From positions 1 to 64,000 of the forward strand of contig NZ_FNHE01000010.1 of NCBI RefSeq assembly GCF_900103785.1: a stretch of 64,000 nucleotides of DNA, given 5' to 3'. Origin of the DNA: Geodermatophilus siccatus. Lineage in GTDB: Bacteria; Actinomycetota; Actinomycetes; Mycobacteriales; Geodermatophilaceae. The notes below the pieces were generated by a model that was not told where the DNA came from, made no database searches, and was given only the letters and a program-made list of their open reading frames with translations. Of this stretch, positions 24,245-33,487 are shown in pieces; position 1 is the first letter of the stretch; each line of letters begins with the position of its first letter. Made by a program: the position numbers and the translations under genes.

Positions 24245-24615
24245 TCGACACCCCCGTCGCGGCGCCGGCCGAGCAGGTGCGCGAGGCCGGCGCCGCCCTC
24301 CTCCCGGGCTCGGTCGCCGCCGCGCCCGCCCCCATCGCTGACTTCGACCCGTCGTTGCCCTGGCGGCGGGCCCGTTCCGTGGCCCTGCGCCCGGAGCCCT
24401 TCGGCGCGCTGGTCTACCACTTCGGGAACCGGAAGCTCTCCTTCCTGAAGTCGAAGACGCTGGTCCGGGTCGTGGAGACCCTCGCCGACCACCCCACCGC
24501 CTCGGCCACGCTGGCCGCCTGCGAGGTGCCCGAGGCCCAGCGCCCGGCGTACCTGAAGGCGCTGGCGGACCTCGCCCGCTCGCAGATGATCGAACGCCGG
24601 GAGCCCTCCGCATGA
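24229..24615 (+). CDS. mftB: Mycofactocin RRE chaperone
   Basis: 128 residues from GTG 24229, which overlaps the end of mftA by 16 nt; an in-frame CTG at 24241, part of the mftA stop (CTGA), is an alternative. The conserved core VALRPEPFGALVYHFGNRKLSFLKSKTLVRVVETLADHP near 45-85 is the PqqD-like RiPP recognition element that binds the MftA leader and presents it to MftC. The first about 40 residues are Ala-rich and less conserved. The stop overlaps mftC by 4 nt. Confidence 0.92.
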   Translation: MRGVLIDTPVAAPAEQVREAGAALLPGSVAAAPAPIADFDPSLPWRRARSVALRPEPFGALVYHFGNRKLSFLKSKTLVRVVETLADHPTASATLAACEVPEAQRPAYLKALADLARSQMIERREPSA

Positions 24616-25853
24616 CTGCTGTCCTGCCGTCCCGTCCCGCCGGCGAACGCCCCACCGGCGGGCGCCTGATCGACCAGTTCGAGTACGGGCTGGACGCGCC
24701 GATCTGCCTGACCTGGGAGCTCACGTACGCCTGCAACCTGGCGTGCGCGCACTGCCTGTCCTCGTCGGGACGGCGGGACCCGCGTGAGCTGTCCACCGCC
24801 GAGGCCGAGGCGGTGATCGACGAGCTGCATCGGATGCAGGTGTTCTACGTCAACGTCGGCGGCGGCGAGCCGACCGTCCGGCCGGACTTCTGGCACCTGC
24901 TGGACTACGCCATCGGCCACGACGTCGGCGTCAAGTTCTCCACCAACGGCGTCAAGCTCGACCGGGCCCGCGCCGAGCAGCTGGCCCGCACCGACTACGT
25001 CGACGTCCAGATCTCCCTCGACGGCGCGACCGCCGAGGTCAACGACCGGGTCCGCGGCACCGGCTCGTACGCCACCGCCGTCCGCGCGCTGGAGAACCTG
25101 GCCGAGGCGGGGATGAAGGACTTCAAGGTCTCCGTCGTCGTCACCCGGGAGAACGTCTCCCAGCTCGACGAGTTCAGGGCGCTCACCGACCGCTACGGCG
25201 CCCAGCTGCGCATCACCCGGCTGCGCCCGTCGGGCCGCGGCGCCGACGTCTGGGACGAGCTGCACCCCACGCAGGCCCAGCAGCGCGAGCTCTACTCCTG
25301 GCTCCTGGCCAACGGCGAGGAGGTGCTCACCGGCGACTCGTTCTTCCACCTGTCGGCCTACGGCGAGGCCCTGCCCGGCCTGAACCTGTGCGGCGCCGGT
25401 CGCGTGGTCTGCCTGATCGACCCGGTGGGCGACGTCTACGCCTGCCCGTTCGCCATCCACGAGCAGTTCCTCGCCGGCAACGTGCGCGACGGGGGCGGCT
25501 TCCAGCGGGTCTGGCAGCAGTCGGACCTGTTCCAGGACCTGCGCAGCCCCCAGACCGGTGGCGCCTGCACCAGGTGCGCGCACTTCGACGCCTGCCGGGG
25601 CGGCTGCATGGCGGCCAAGTTCTTCACCGGCCTGCCGTTGGACGGACCCGACCCCGAGTGCGTGCAGGGGTACGGCGAGTCGGCCCTGGCCGCCCGCGAC
25701 GCCGACCTGGTCACGCCGCGCAGCCACCTCGACCACTCGCACAAGGGCCCGGTCCGCGGCCAGCCGACCCTGCTCGGCATGCCGTCGATCCCGAGGGTGG
25801 CTCCGGCCAAGATGTGCGACGAGTCGCCGCTGGCCGGGCTCGAGCTGCGCTGA
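24612..25853 (+). CDS. mftC: Mycofactocin radical SAM maturase
   Basis: 413 residues. The radical SAM cluster motif CNLACAHC gives Cys41, Cys45, Cys48; VNVGGGEPT follows near 78. C-terminal SPASM/twitch cysteines occur in LCGAGRVVC, YACPF, and CTRCAHFDACRGGC. MftC decarboxylates the C-terminal Tyr of MftA and then links it to Val. ATG 24612 overlaps the mftB stop. The following flavoprotein gene begins inside its 3' end. The usual next gene, mftD, is not here. Confidence 0.97.
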   Translation: MTAVLPSRPAGERPTGGRLIDQFEYGLDAPICLTWELTYACNLACAHCLSSSGRRDPRELSTAEAEAVIDELHRMQVFYVNVGGGEPTVRPDFWHLLDYAIGHDVGVKFSTNGVKLDRARAEQLARTDYVDVQISLDGATAEVNDRVRGTGSYATAVRALENLAEAGMKDFKVSVVVTRENVSQLDEFRALTDRYGAQLRITRLRPSGRGADVWDELHPTQAQQRELYSWLLANGEEVLTGDSFFHLSAYGEALPGLNLCGAGRVVCLIDPVGDVYACPFAIHEQFLAGNVRDGGGFQRVWQQSDLFQDLRSPQTGGACTRCAHFDACRGGCMAAKFFTGLPLDGPDPECVQGYGESALAARDADLVTPRSHLDHSHKGPVRGQPTLLGMPSIPRVAPAKMCDESPLAGLELR

Positions 25854-27676
25854 CGGGACTGCTCGACCCGCTGGTCCTGGCGGGCCGGACGGCGCCCTCC
25901 CGGGTGCTGTTCGGCCCGCACGAGACCAACCTGGGCCGCGGGCGGGCGCTCTCGGAGCGGCACGTCGCCTACTACGCCCGCCGGGCCGCGGGCGGCTGCG
26001 GCGTCGTGGTCACCGAGACCGCGTCGGTGCACGGGAGCGACTGGCCCTACGAGCGGGCGCCGCTGGCCGCCGACTGTGGCCCGGGCTGGGCGGACGTCGT
26101 CGCCGCCTGCCGCCCGCACGGCGCGCTGGTGCTCGCCTCGCTCGGGCACACCGGCGCGCAGGGCAGCTCCGGGCACGCGCAGACCGCGCTGTGGGCGCCG
26201 TCCGCGGTGCCCGACGTCGTCACCCGCGAGGTGCCGGTGGCGATGGAGCAGCCGGAGATCGACGCGCTGGTCGCGGGCTCCGCGGCGGGCGCCCGGATCG
26301 CGGTCGGCGCCGGTGTGGACGGCGTGGAGGTCGACGCCGGCCCGCGCTCGCTGCTGCGGCAGTTCGCCTCCGGCCTGACCAACCACCGGGCCGACGGGTA
26401 CGGCGCCGACCGGCTGCGGCTGCTGCGCGAGGTGCTCGCCGCCGTCCGCGCGGAGCTGGGCCCCGGGCGGGCGCTCGCGCTGCGCCTCTCCTGCGACGAG
26501 GAGGCGCCCTGGGCCGGGATCACGCCCGACCTGGCTGTCGGGCACGTCCGTGAGCTCGCGCCGCTGGTCGACCTGCTCGTCGTCGTGCGCGGCAGCGGGC
26601 CGGCGCCCTCGGCGTACCGGCCCGACGGGCACACCGCGCCCGGGTTCAACACCGACCTCACCCGCTCCGTGCGGGCGGCCGCCGGCGGGACGCCGGTCGT
26701 GCTCCAGGGCTCGGTCGTGGACGTCGCCGCCGCGCAGCGAGCGCTGGACGACGGGGTCGCCGACGCCGTGGAGATGACCCGCGCGCAGATCGCCGACGCC
26801 GAGCTGGTGCGCCGGGCGCGGGCCGGCGTCCGGGTGCGGCCCTGCACCCTGTGCAACCAGGCCTGCCAGGTGCGCGACGTCCGCAACCCGCTGGTCAGCT
26901 GCGTCGCCGACCCGTCCGACGAGGGCGCCCTCGCCGCCGGCGCCGGCCGGCGGGTGACGGTCGTCGGCGGCGGGCCGGCCGGGCTGGAGGCCGCGCGGGT
27001 GCTCGCGTCCGCGGGCGCCGAGGTCCGGCTGGTGGAGCGCACCGGCCGGCTCGGTGGGGCGCTGCGGCTGGTCGCCGCGCTGCCCGGGCGGGCGCGCTTC
27101 GCCGACCTCGCCGACTGGCTGGCCGGGGAGGTGGCGCGGCTGGGGGTGCGGGTCGAGCTGGGGACGACCGCGGAGGGCGGGGACGTCGTCGCGACGGGCG
27201 CTCACCGGCCCCCGGGTGGGAGCGCCGCCGACGTGCTGGCCGGCGCGGAGCTGCCGCCCGGCCCGGTGGTGGTGCACGACCCGGTCGGCGGGCCGGTCGG
27301 CGTGGGGGTGGCCGAGCTGCTCGCCGCGGCGGGCCGCGAGGTCACGCTGGTGACCCCGGACGCGGTGGTCGGCGAGCGGCTCGGCGGCGACCTGGCGCCG
27401 GCCGGCGCCCGGCTGGCGCGGGCGGGGGTGCGGCGGGAGACGTCGTCCCGGCTGCGCTCGGCCGGCGGCGGGGTCGCGGTGCTGGCCGACCGCTGGACGG
27501 GGGAGGAGCGCACCGTGCCGTGCGCCGTCGTCGTCGACGCGGGCCCCGGCCTGCCGGGCGACGTCCCCCCGGGGGTGCCGGCCGCCGGGGACGTCGTCGC
27601 GCCGCGCACCGTGCTCGAGGCGGTGCTCGAGGGGCGGCGCGCGGCGCGGGCGCTGCTCGCCGCGCCGCCGCGCTAG
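25814..27676 (+). CDS. Mycofactocin-associated OYE/FadH-like flavoprotein (first)
   Basis: About 620 residues: an N-terminal TIM-barrel old-yellow-enzyme domain (LLDPLVLAGRTAPSRVLFGPHETN), the 4Fe-4S motif C-x2-C-x3-C-x11-C (CTLCNQAC ... SC) and a C-terminal FAD/NAD domain with VTVVGGGPAGLEAA. Such FadH-like oxidoreductases are known to accompany mycofactocin genes; their substrate is unknown, and electron transfer to or from the cofactor is an obvious possibility. The start is uncertain: GTG 25814 overlaps mftC by 40 nt, while an in-frame CTG at 25850 forms CTGA with the mftC stop. A second, divergent paralogue is at 30796. Confidence 0.85.
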   Translation: MRRVAAGRARAALTGLLDPLVLAGRTAPSRVLFGPHETNLGRGRALSERHVAYYARRAAGGCGVVVTETASVHGSDWPYERAPLAADCGPGWADVVAACRPHGALVLASLGHTGAQGSSGHAQTALWAPSAVPDVVTREVPVAMEQPEIDALVAGSAAGARIAVGAGVDGVEVDAGPRSLLRQFASGLTNHRADGYGADRLRLLREVLAAVRAELGPGRALALRLSCDEEAPWAGITPDLAVGHVRELAPLVDLLVVVRGSGPAPSAYRPDGHTAPGFNTDLTRSVRAAAGGTPVVLQGSVVDVAAAQRALDDGVADAVEMTRAQIADAELVRRARAGVRVRPCTLCNQACQVRDVRNPLVSCVADPSDEGALAAGAGRRVTVVGGGPAGLEAARVLASAGAEVRLVERTGRLGGALRLVAALPGRARFADLADWLAGEVARLGVRVELGTTAEGGDVVATGAHRPPGGSAADVLAGAELPPGPVVVHDPVGGPVGVGVAELLAAAGREVTLVTPDAVVGERLGGDLAPAGARLARAGVRRETSSRLRSAGGGVAVLADRWTGEERTVPCAVVVDAGPGLPGDVPPGVPAAGDVVAPRTVLEAVLEGRRAARALLAAPPR

Positions 27677-27849
27677 CGGGGCAGCACGACCAGGGCCGCG
27701 CGGTCGGACGGCAGCAGGTCGGCCACGGTCAGCGTGGCGAGGAAGGCGAGCAGGACGGCGATGGTGAGCAGCGGGCACCTCCGAGGGGACGCCGTCCACG
27801 GTGGCGCGGCCGGCTGGAGGCCCGGTGCGGACCGGCTGGGAGCCGGCTG

Positions 27850-28329
27850 TCAGAGGTCGACGACCTTCTTCTCACCCGTGTCGGGCTGGTCGCCGGTGAC
27901 CTTGGCCTTCACGAAGCTGTACGCGGTCGCCAGCCGGTTGCCGGGGCTGTCCCAGTACTCGGCGGAGTCGCCGTCGACCTTGACCAGCACGACCGACGGG
28001 TCCTCCGGGCCCTGCGGCAGCCAGGCCTCGACGCCGCTGTTCCACAGCTCCTTCTTCTTGGCGACGTCGGCGACGACGACGGCCTCACCGGTGAGGGAGA
28101 CCCAGGTGCCGCCCGAGCCCACGCCGACGTTGACCTGCGGCGAGCGCGAGATGTGGGTCAGCCACTCGGCGCTCTGCTCGGCGAAGAACCACAGGTCGCC
28201 GTCGAACTCCACCTCCTGCAGCGCCATGGGACGGCTGGTCAGCTTGCCCTCGGGCGTGGTGGTGGTGAGGAAGCCGAACTTCTGCCCCTTGATCAGCTCG
28301 GCGACCTTGCGGGTGTCCTCGGCGCTCAT
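27850..28329 (-). CDS. Pyridoxamine 5'-phosphate oxidase-like (general stress 26 type) protein
   Basis: 159 residues of the FMN-binding split-barrel superfamily: KFGFLTTTTPEGKLTSRPMALQEVEFDGDLWFFAEQSAEW near 16-55 and a later VVLVKVDGDSAEYWDSPG. Members bind FMN, F420 or heme; the short GSP26-like branch is linked to stress. ATG 28329 begins MSAEDTRK. It is the first gene of the block that separates the two halves of the mycofactocin locus and is convergent with the first OYE gene. No functional link to mycofactocin is evident, although a flavin/F420 enzyme here is noteworthy. Confidence 0.82.
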   Translation of the reverse strand: MSAEDTRKVAELIKGQKFGFLTTTTPEGKLTSRPMALQEVEFDGDLWFFAEQSAEWLTHISRSPQVNVGVGSGGTWVSLTGEAVVVADVAKKKELWNSGVEAWLPQGPEDPSVVLVKVDGDSAEYWDSPGNRLATAYSFVKAKVTGDQPDTGEKKVVDL

Positions 28330-28527
28330 GGGGGTCCTCTCGGAGTGCGCGATCAGGTGTCGCCCGACTCCTGCCCACGGCCGTCGGCGCTGACACACGC
28401 CCGCCACGCCGCCGACGACGTGTCAGCGGACAGCGCGAGCCTCGGCTGTCAAGGCGCGTGTCGTATCTGTGGACGAGCTATTGACCTGCGGATTCATCGT
28501 GAGGCCGCGTCCTCGGCGCGCTAGGAT

Positions 28528-28543
28528 TCGAACGCGTGATCGA
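28528..28543 (+). promoter_or_regulatory. LexA/SOS-like box
   Basis: TCGAACGCGTGATCGA matches the actinobacterial LexA palindrome TCGAAC-N4-GTTCGA at 10 of 12 arm positions. It lies 17 nt before GTG 28560 of the DUF222-HNH gene. LexA boxes before 13E12-type DUF222 genes are known in mycobacteria. Confidence 0.6.
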
Positions 28544-28559
28544 TCCGGCGGGAGGTGTC

Positions 28560-29785
28560 GTGGACGAGCTGTTCGCCTCCCTCGACGCCTTGGCCGCCGA
28601 GGACCTGGCACCGTTGTTCGGCCCGGCGCTGCTGGAGCGGCTGCGGCCGCTGTTGGTGGCGCAGAACCGGCTCGCCGCCGAGGTCGCCCGCACGGTGCGC
28701 GCGTGTGAGGTGTCAGGTGCCGCGGAGGTCGACGGGCTCAAGACCATGGGCCCCTGGCTGCGCGGGCACGGGCACCTGTCGGCCGCGGAGGCGGCGCGGG
28801 TGGTGCGCCCCGGCCGCGCGCTGGCGCACCTGCCGGCGATGGCCGCCGCCTTCGCCGCCGGGCAGGTGACCGGTGAGCAGGTGGCGGCCATCGCCGGGTG
28901 GCCGAGCCCGAGCCCCTGACCCGGGCGGCGGCGCAGGAGGTGGAGCTGGCCGTGGTCGACGCGCTGCTGACCGGCGTGGCGGTTGCGGCTCCGTGTGCCG
29001 ACGTGGCGAAGGCGGTGGCCCACTACCTGGACCGGCTCGATACTGACGGCCCGGAGCCCGATCCGACTGAGGGCCGCCGGCTCGTCATCGCGAAGCACGC
29101 GGACAGGTCGGTCAGCGGCCGCTTCGACCTCGACACCGTGGGCGGGGAGAGGCTGCAGGCGGCGCTGGAGTCCCTCGTCCAGGCCGGCCGCTGTGCCGCC
29201 GATGAGCGCACACGAGCGCAGCGGCTGGCCGACGCGCTGGTGCAGCTGTGCGACAACCAGCTGGCCGCCGGCACCCTGCCGACGCTGCGCGGGCACAAGC
29301 CGCAGGTCATCGTGACGCTCGGCATCGAGGACCTGGTCGACCCGGCCACCGGCCGCGGCGCGGCCAAGACCGGCTTTGGGGCGGCCATCTCCGCGGCGCG
29401 GGCCCGCTGGCTGGCCTGCGACGGGCAGGTCACTCGGATCGTGCTGGGCCCGGACGGGGTGCCGCTGGAGCACGGCCGCACGGTGCGGCTGTTCCCCGCC
29501 CACGTGCGCCGCGCCGCGGAGCTGCGCGACGGCGGCTGCGTGTTCGCCGGCTGTTCGGCGCCGACCTGGTGGTGCGACGTCCACCATGTGCTGGCCTGGG
29601 TCGACGGCGGAGCGACCGACCTGGCCAACGCCGCGCTGCTGTGCGAGCGGCACCACACCAAGGTCCACCACGGCTCCCGGGTCGAGCGACGACCCGACGG
29701 GCGATGGCGCACCTGGCGACCCGACGGCACCGAGATCCGCACCGGCCCGGGCCGCACCGGGCCACCCCTGGCCAGCGCCGCCTGA
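28560..29785 (+). pseudogene. DUF222/13E12-type HNH endonuclease, frameshifted
   Basis: Two frames together give one family-length protein of about 410 residues. The first (28560-28919) has the DUF222 start (VDELFASLDALAAEDLAPLF) and runs off in WPSPSP. The second, open from about 28896 to 29785, resumes with the family sequence and ends in an HNH nuclease (LRDGGCVFAGC, CDVHHVLAWVDGG, NAALLCERHHTKVHH). One base is missing near 28886-28896, in GCCGGGTGGCC, where the family expects an extra base. Either a recent pseudogene or an assembly error. GTG 28560 has GGGAGG upstream. Such genes are multicopy and linked to DNA damage. Confidence 0.85.
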
Positions 29786-29893
29786 CCCCGCACCCACGAC
29801 CACACCCCGGCCGGCAGCCGACCGACGCCCACCCCCGGGCACGGTCCGCTGCCGGCTGCCGGCTGCCGGCGCGCGGGAGGGCTCCCGAGGACC

Positions 29894-30271
29894 TCACCGT
29901 CCGTCGAGGTAGCGCCAGGCACCGTCCTCACGGAGGAAGCGGCTGACCTCGTGCTGGCTGCCCGTCTCGCCCTCGTGCCGGTACCAGGCCCGGAACTCCA
30001 CCGTGCCCTCCGCGGCGAGCAACCCGCCGTCGCTGGTGGCGAGCACGTCGAGGCCGGTCCAGCGCACGGTCGGGTCGAGCTCCAGCGACGGCGGGCGCGT
30101 CGAGGGGTGCCAGGTGGCGAGCAGGTATGCCGGGTCGCCCACGGCGAAGGCGCTGTACCGCGAGCGCATCAGCTGCTCGGCGGTCGCCGCCGTCGCGGTG
30201 CCGTCGTGCAGCCGGCCGCAGCACTCGGCGTAGGGCAGGCCGGTCCCGCAGGGGCAGCGTCGAGGGGCCAT
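29894..30271 (-). CDS. YchJ-family SEC-C motif protein
   Basis: 125 residues. The N-terminal SEC-C zinc motif is CPCGTGLPYAECCGR, followed by the YchJ domain: QLMRSRYSAFAVGDPAYLLATWHPSTRP and WYRHEGETGSQHEVSRFLREDGAWRYLDG. ATG 30271 begins just before the zinc motif. Function is unknown; the SEC-C motif is shared with SecA. It appears to be a stand-alone housekeeping gene inside the interrupted mycofactocin locus. Confidence 0.88.
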   Translation of the reverse strand: MAPRRCPCGTGLPYAECCGRLHDGTATAATAEQLMRSRYSAFAVGDPAYLLATWHPSTRPPSLELDPTVRWTGLDVLATSDGGLLAAEGTVEFRAWYRHEGETGSQHEVSRFLREDGAWRYLDGR

Positions 30272-30296
30272 GCCCGCGAGTCTCCGCCGGCCGCGC

Positions 30297-30728
30297 TCAG
30301 CACTCGACCCCGTCCTCGGTGGTGCCCACGTGCAGGCAGTCGAGGGCGGCGGCGAACTCACTGCGCTGCGCTCTCGTCAGCGCCCCCGGCTCGAACCGGA
30401 CGACGATCCAGCCGGACAGGTAGGCCTCCCCGGCGAAGCGGCGGGCCACGGCGATGGCGTCGTCCCGGTCCGCGAACCGGTACATCGTGAGCGTGTCCGA
30501 CCGGACCGCCTGCCGGCACGGGAGGTCGCCGCCGCACAGCTCGTCCGTCGCCCACCGGGCGTTCGGCATGGCGGTCCGCGCCCAGCTGTCCCCGGGCTCC
30601 ACCCAGGCGCCGAGGTCGATGTCCCGACGGGGGTCGCTGGTCACGACGAACGCGGCCGCCGCGACCAGCGCGGCGACCACGACCCCAGCGACTCCCCACA
30701 CGGTCCGCCGGACCCCCCGCGTCGCCAT
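30297..30728 (-). CDS. Membrane-anchored hypothetical protein
   Basis: 143 residues. One N-terminal transmembrane helix (VWGVAGVVVAALVAAAAFVV) leads to an extracytoplasmic domain with four Cys (LCGGDLPC, DCLHVG, VEC end) that could form disulfides. No domain is recognised. ATG 30728 starts MATRGVRR. It lies 25 nt upstream of the YchJ gene on the same strand and is divergent from the second OYE gene, with 67 nt between. Confidence 0.65.
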   Translation of the reverse strand: MATRGVRRTVWGVAGVVVAALVAAAAFVVTSDPRRDIDLGAWVEPGDSWARTAMPNARWATDELCGGDLPCRQAVRSDTLTMYRFADRDDAIAVARRFAGEAYLSGWIVVRFEPGALTRAQRSEFAAALDCLHVGTTEDGVEC

Positions 30729-30795
30729 CGGCACATCATGACCGCGCCGGACGTGTTCCCCTGCTGTGCGCCGGCCGACCGCGGAGGGAGACCAC

Positions 30796-32721
30796 GTGCG
30801 ACACCTGTCTGCGCCGCTGCGGGTCGGGCCGGTGACGCTGCCCAACCGGCTGGTCTTCCCGGCCCACCTGACGAACTACGCCGTCGACGGCCGGTTCACC
30901 GAGCGGCACGCCGCCTACTACGCGGCCCGCGCGGCCGGCGGGGCCGGGCTGGTCGTCACCGAGGAGCTCTCGACCGACCCCGCCGACCGGCCCTACGAGA
31001 AGCTCGTCCACGGCTGCGACCCCGACGCCCTGCCCGGCATGCGGCTCGTCGCCGACGCCGTCCACGCGCACGGCGTGCCGGTGTTCGCCCAGCTCAACCA
31101 CAACGGCGGGCAGTCGGACTCGCTGCACACCCGCACGCCGGTCCTCGCGCCGTCCCCGGTGCCCGACCCGCTGTTCCGCGAGGTCCCGCGCGAGGCGAGC
31201 ACCGCCGACCTGGCCCGGCTGGTCGCCGGCTACGCCGACGTCGCCGCCCGCTGTGCCGCCGCCGGGTTCGACGGCGTCGAGGTCCAGGCCTCGCAGTCCT
31301 CGCTGGTCCGGCAGTTCCTCTCCCGCGCCACCAACCTGCGCACCGACCGCTACGGCGGCCCGCTCGAGTCCCGCGCCCGCTTCCTCGTCGAGGTGCTCAC
31401 CGCCGTCCGGGAGGCGCTGGGGCCCGGCCGCGCGCTCGGCGTCCGGCTGGCCGACGAGGAGGGCCGCGACGGCGGGACGACGCTCGCCGAGGCGGTGGCC
31501 ACCGCGAGGCTGCTCGTCGAGCGCGGGCTCGTCGACTCCGTCAGCACCACCGTGGGCGTCGCGACGGCGACCCTCGACCGCGTCGTCCCGCCGATGACCA
31601 CCCCGCCCGGCTACGCCCGCTACCTCTCCGCGGCGATCCGGGCCGCCGTCGACGTCCCGGTGATCGGCGTCGGCCGCTTCCTCACCCCCGCGCAGGCCGA
31701 GCGCGCGCTGGCGATGAGCGACTGCGACCTGGTCGGCGCCGTCCGCGCGCAGATCGCCGACCCCGAGTTCGCCGCCAAGGCGCTGACCGGGCGCGACGGC
31801 GAGGTCCGCCGCTGCCTGGGCTGCAACCAGGAGTGCGTCGGCCGCGTGGGCCTGAACCGGCCGCTGGGCTGCGTGACCAACCCGCGCGCCGGCCGCGAGG
31901 CGCCGCTGCCGGCACCGGAGCGCCGCCGCCGGGTGCTCGTCGTCGGCGGCGGACCGGCAGGGCTCCGCGCCGCCGCCACCGCCGCCGCCCGCGGCCACGC
32001 GGTCACCGTCTGGGAGCAGGCGACCGACACCGGCGGCGCGATCCGGGTCGCGGCGTCCGCCCCGGGCCGCGAGGGGCTGCGCCCGCTGGTCGACGACCTC
32101 GCCGCCGAGTGCGCCCGGACGGGGGTGGCGGTGCGCACCGGCGTGCGCGCCACCGTCGAGGCGGTGCGGGCGGAGGCGCCGGACGTCGTCGTCCTCGCCA
32201 CCGGCGCCCGCCCGCTGCGGCCGGACTGGGCGGGGGACGGCGACCGGGTGGTCGACGTCCGGGACGTGCTCACCGGCGCGGCCGACCCGGCCGGCGCCGT
32301 CCTGGTGGTCGACGACCTCGGCGCCGCCGCGGCGACCTCGGTCGCCGAGCTGCTCGCCGCGCGCGGCTGCACGGTCGAGGTGGTGACGGCGGCGCTGGTC
32401 GTCGGCCAGGACCTCGGCCTCACCCTCGACCGGCCCGGGTGGGAGCGGCGGGCCGCGGCTCTCGGCATCCGGCGGACGACGGAGCGGCTGGTCACCGCCG
32501 TCGACGGCCGCGCCGTGCGGCTGCTGCACCACCCGACCGGCGCGGTCGAGGAGCGCACCGTCGACTGGCTGGTCGTCGCCACCGCGCCGCGGGCGGACGA
32601 CGGGCTGTGGCACGCGCTGCGCGACAGCGGCCTGGAGGTGCACCGGGTCGGCGACTGCCTCGCCCCGCGCAGGGCCGGCGCGGCCACCCTGGACGGGGAC
32701 CGGGTGGGCCGGGCGGTCTGA
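30796..32721 (+). CDS. Mycofactocin-associated OYE/FadH-like flavoprotein (second)
   Basis: 641 residues with the layout of FadH and trimethylamine dehydrogenase: an OYE barrel (LSAPLRVGPVTLPNRLVFPAHLTNYA), FMN/substrate residues in AQLNHNGGQ, cluster motif C-x2-C-x3-C-x11-C (CLGCNQEC ... GC), and a Rossmann domain starting VLVVGGGPAGLRAA near 377. GTG 30796 has GGAGGGAG upstream. It is only loosely similar to the paralogue at 25814, so the two may act on different partners. mftE follows within 5 nt, making one operon with the isochorismatase-like gene, mftF and the GAF regulator. Confidence 0.87.
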   Translation: MRHLSAPLRVGPVTLPNRLVFPAHLTNYAVDGRFTERHAAYYAARAAGGAGLVVTEELSTDPADRPYEKLVHGCDPDALPGMRLVADAVHAHGVPVFAQLNHNGGQSDSLHTRTPVLAPSPVPDPLFREVPREASTADLARLVAGYADVAARCAAAGFDGVEVQASQSSLVRQFLSRATNLRTDRYGGPLESRARFLVEVLTAVREALGPGRALGVRLADEEGRDGGTTLAEAVATARLLVERGLVDSVSTTVGVATATLDRVVPPMTTPPGYARYLSAAIRAAVDVPVIGVGRFLTPAQAERALAMSDCDLVGAVRAQIADPEFAAKALTGRDGEVRRCLGCNQECVGRVGLNRPLGCVTNPRAGREAPLPAPERRRRVLVVGGGPAGLRAAATAAARGHAVTVWEQATDTGGAIRVAASAPGREGLRPLVDDLAAECARTGVAVRTGVRATVEAVRAEAPDVVVLATGARPLRPDWAGDGDRVVDVRDVLTGAADPAGAVLVVDDLGAAAATSVAELLAARGCTVEVVTAALVVGQDLGLTLDRPGWERRAAALGIRRTTERLVTAVDGRAVRLLHHPTGAVEERTVDWLVVATAPRADDGLWHALRDSGLEVHRVGDCLAPRRAGAATLDGDRVGRAV

Positions 32722-32726
32722 CTACC

Positions 32727-33449
32727 GTGGCACCGGTGACCGACGCCGTCCCGAGAACGAGGCTCGCCGGCGCCACCTGGCCCGACCTGCCCGAGCGCCC
32801 GCTGCTGCTGGTGCCGCTCGGCGCCGTCGAGCAGCACGGCCACCACCTGCCGCTGGCCACCGACACCACGGTCGCCTGCGCGGTCGCCGAGGCCGCCGTC
32901 GACGACCTGGACGGCGCCCTGCTCGCCCCCGCACTGGCCTACGGCGCCAGCGGCGAGCACGAGGACTTCCCCGGCACCGTCTCGATCGGCACCGAGGCGC
33001 TGACCGGGCTGCTCGTCGAGTACGGCCGCTCGGCGTGCCGCTGGGTCGGGCGGCTGGTGCTGGTCAACGGCCACGGCGGCAACCTCGACGCGCTGCGCAC
33101 GGCCGGCGCGCAGCTGCGGGCCGAGGGCCGCGAGGTCGCCTGGTTCCCGTGCGGCGCTGCCGGCGCCGACGCGCACGCCGGGCGCACCGAGACCTCACTG
33201 ATGTTGCACGTGGAACCAGAGGAGGTCCGCGAGGACCGGGCGGTGGCGGGGGAGACCGCACCGATCGACGAGCTGCTGCCCCGGCTGCGCGCCGAGGGGG
33301 TGCGCGCGGTCAGCCCGACCGGGGTGCTCGGCGACCCCGCCGGGGCGTCGGCGGAGGAGGGCGCGGAGCTGCTCGCCGGGATGGCCGGGCGGCTGACCGC
33401 CGCCGTCCGGGCGTGGGACGTCGACCCCGCCGGCCGGCTGCGCGGCTGA
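32727..33449 (+). CDS. mftE: Mycofactocin precursor peptidase (creatininase family)
   Basis: 240 residues. Metal-binding pattern of the creatininase family: VEQHGHHLPLATDT supplies Glu35, His37 and Asp46; NGHGGN near 112 supplies another His; and a late Glu lies in AGRTETSLML. MftE cuts the modified MftA to release the Val-Tyr-derived core. GTG 32727 is used; GTG 32736 is equally possible. In the absence of mftD, the next biosynthetic gene here is mftF, after an inserted hydrolase gene. Confidence 0.92.
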   Translation: MAPVTDAVPRTRLAGATWPDLPERPLLLVPLGAVEQHGHHLPLATDTTVACAVAEAAVDDLDGALLAPALAYGASGEHEDFPGTVSIGTEALTGLLVEYGRSACRWVGRLVLVNGHGGNLDALRTAGAQLRAEGREVAWFPCGAAGADAHAGRTETSLMLHVEPEEVREDRAVAGETAPIDELLPRLRAEGVRAVSPTGVLGDPAGASAEEGAELLAGMAGRLTAAVRAWDVDPAGRLRG

Positions 33450-33487
33450 CGGAACCGCGCCGACCACCCCGGGCTATCGTCCGACGC

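Noticed and set aside
27673-27790. Short minus-strand hydrophobic frame (LLTIAVLLAFLATLTVADLL)
   Set aside because: It has no convincing start codon or ribosome site in the 27677-27849 gap. It may be the remnant of a membrane protein, but the evidence is too thin to call.
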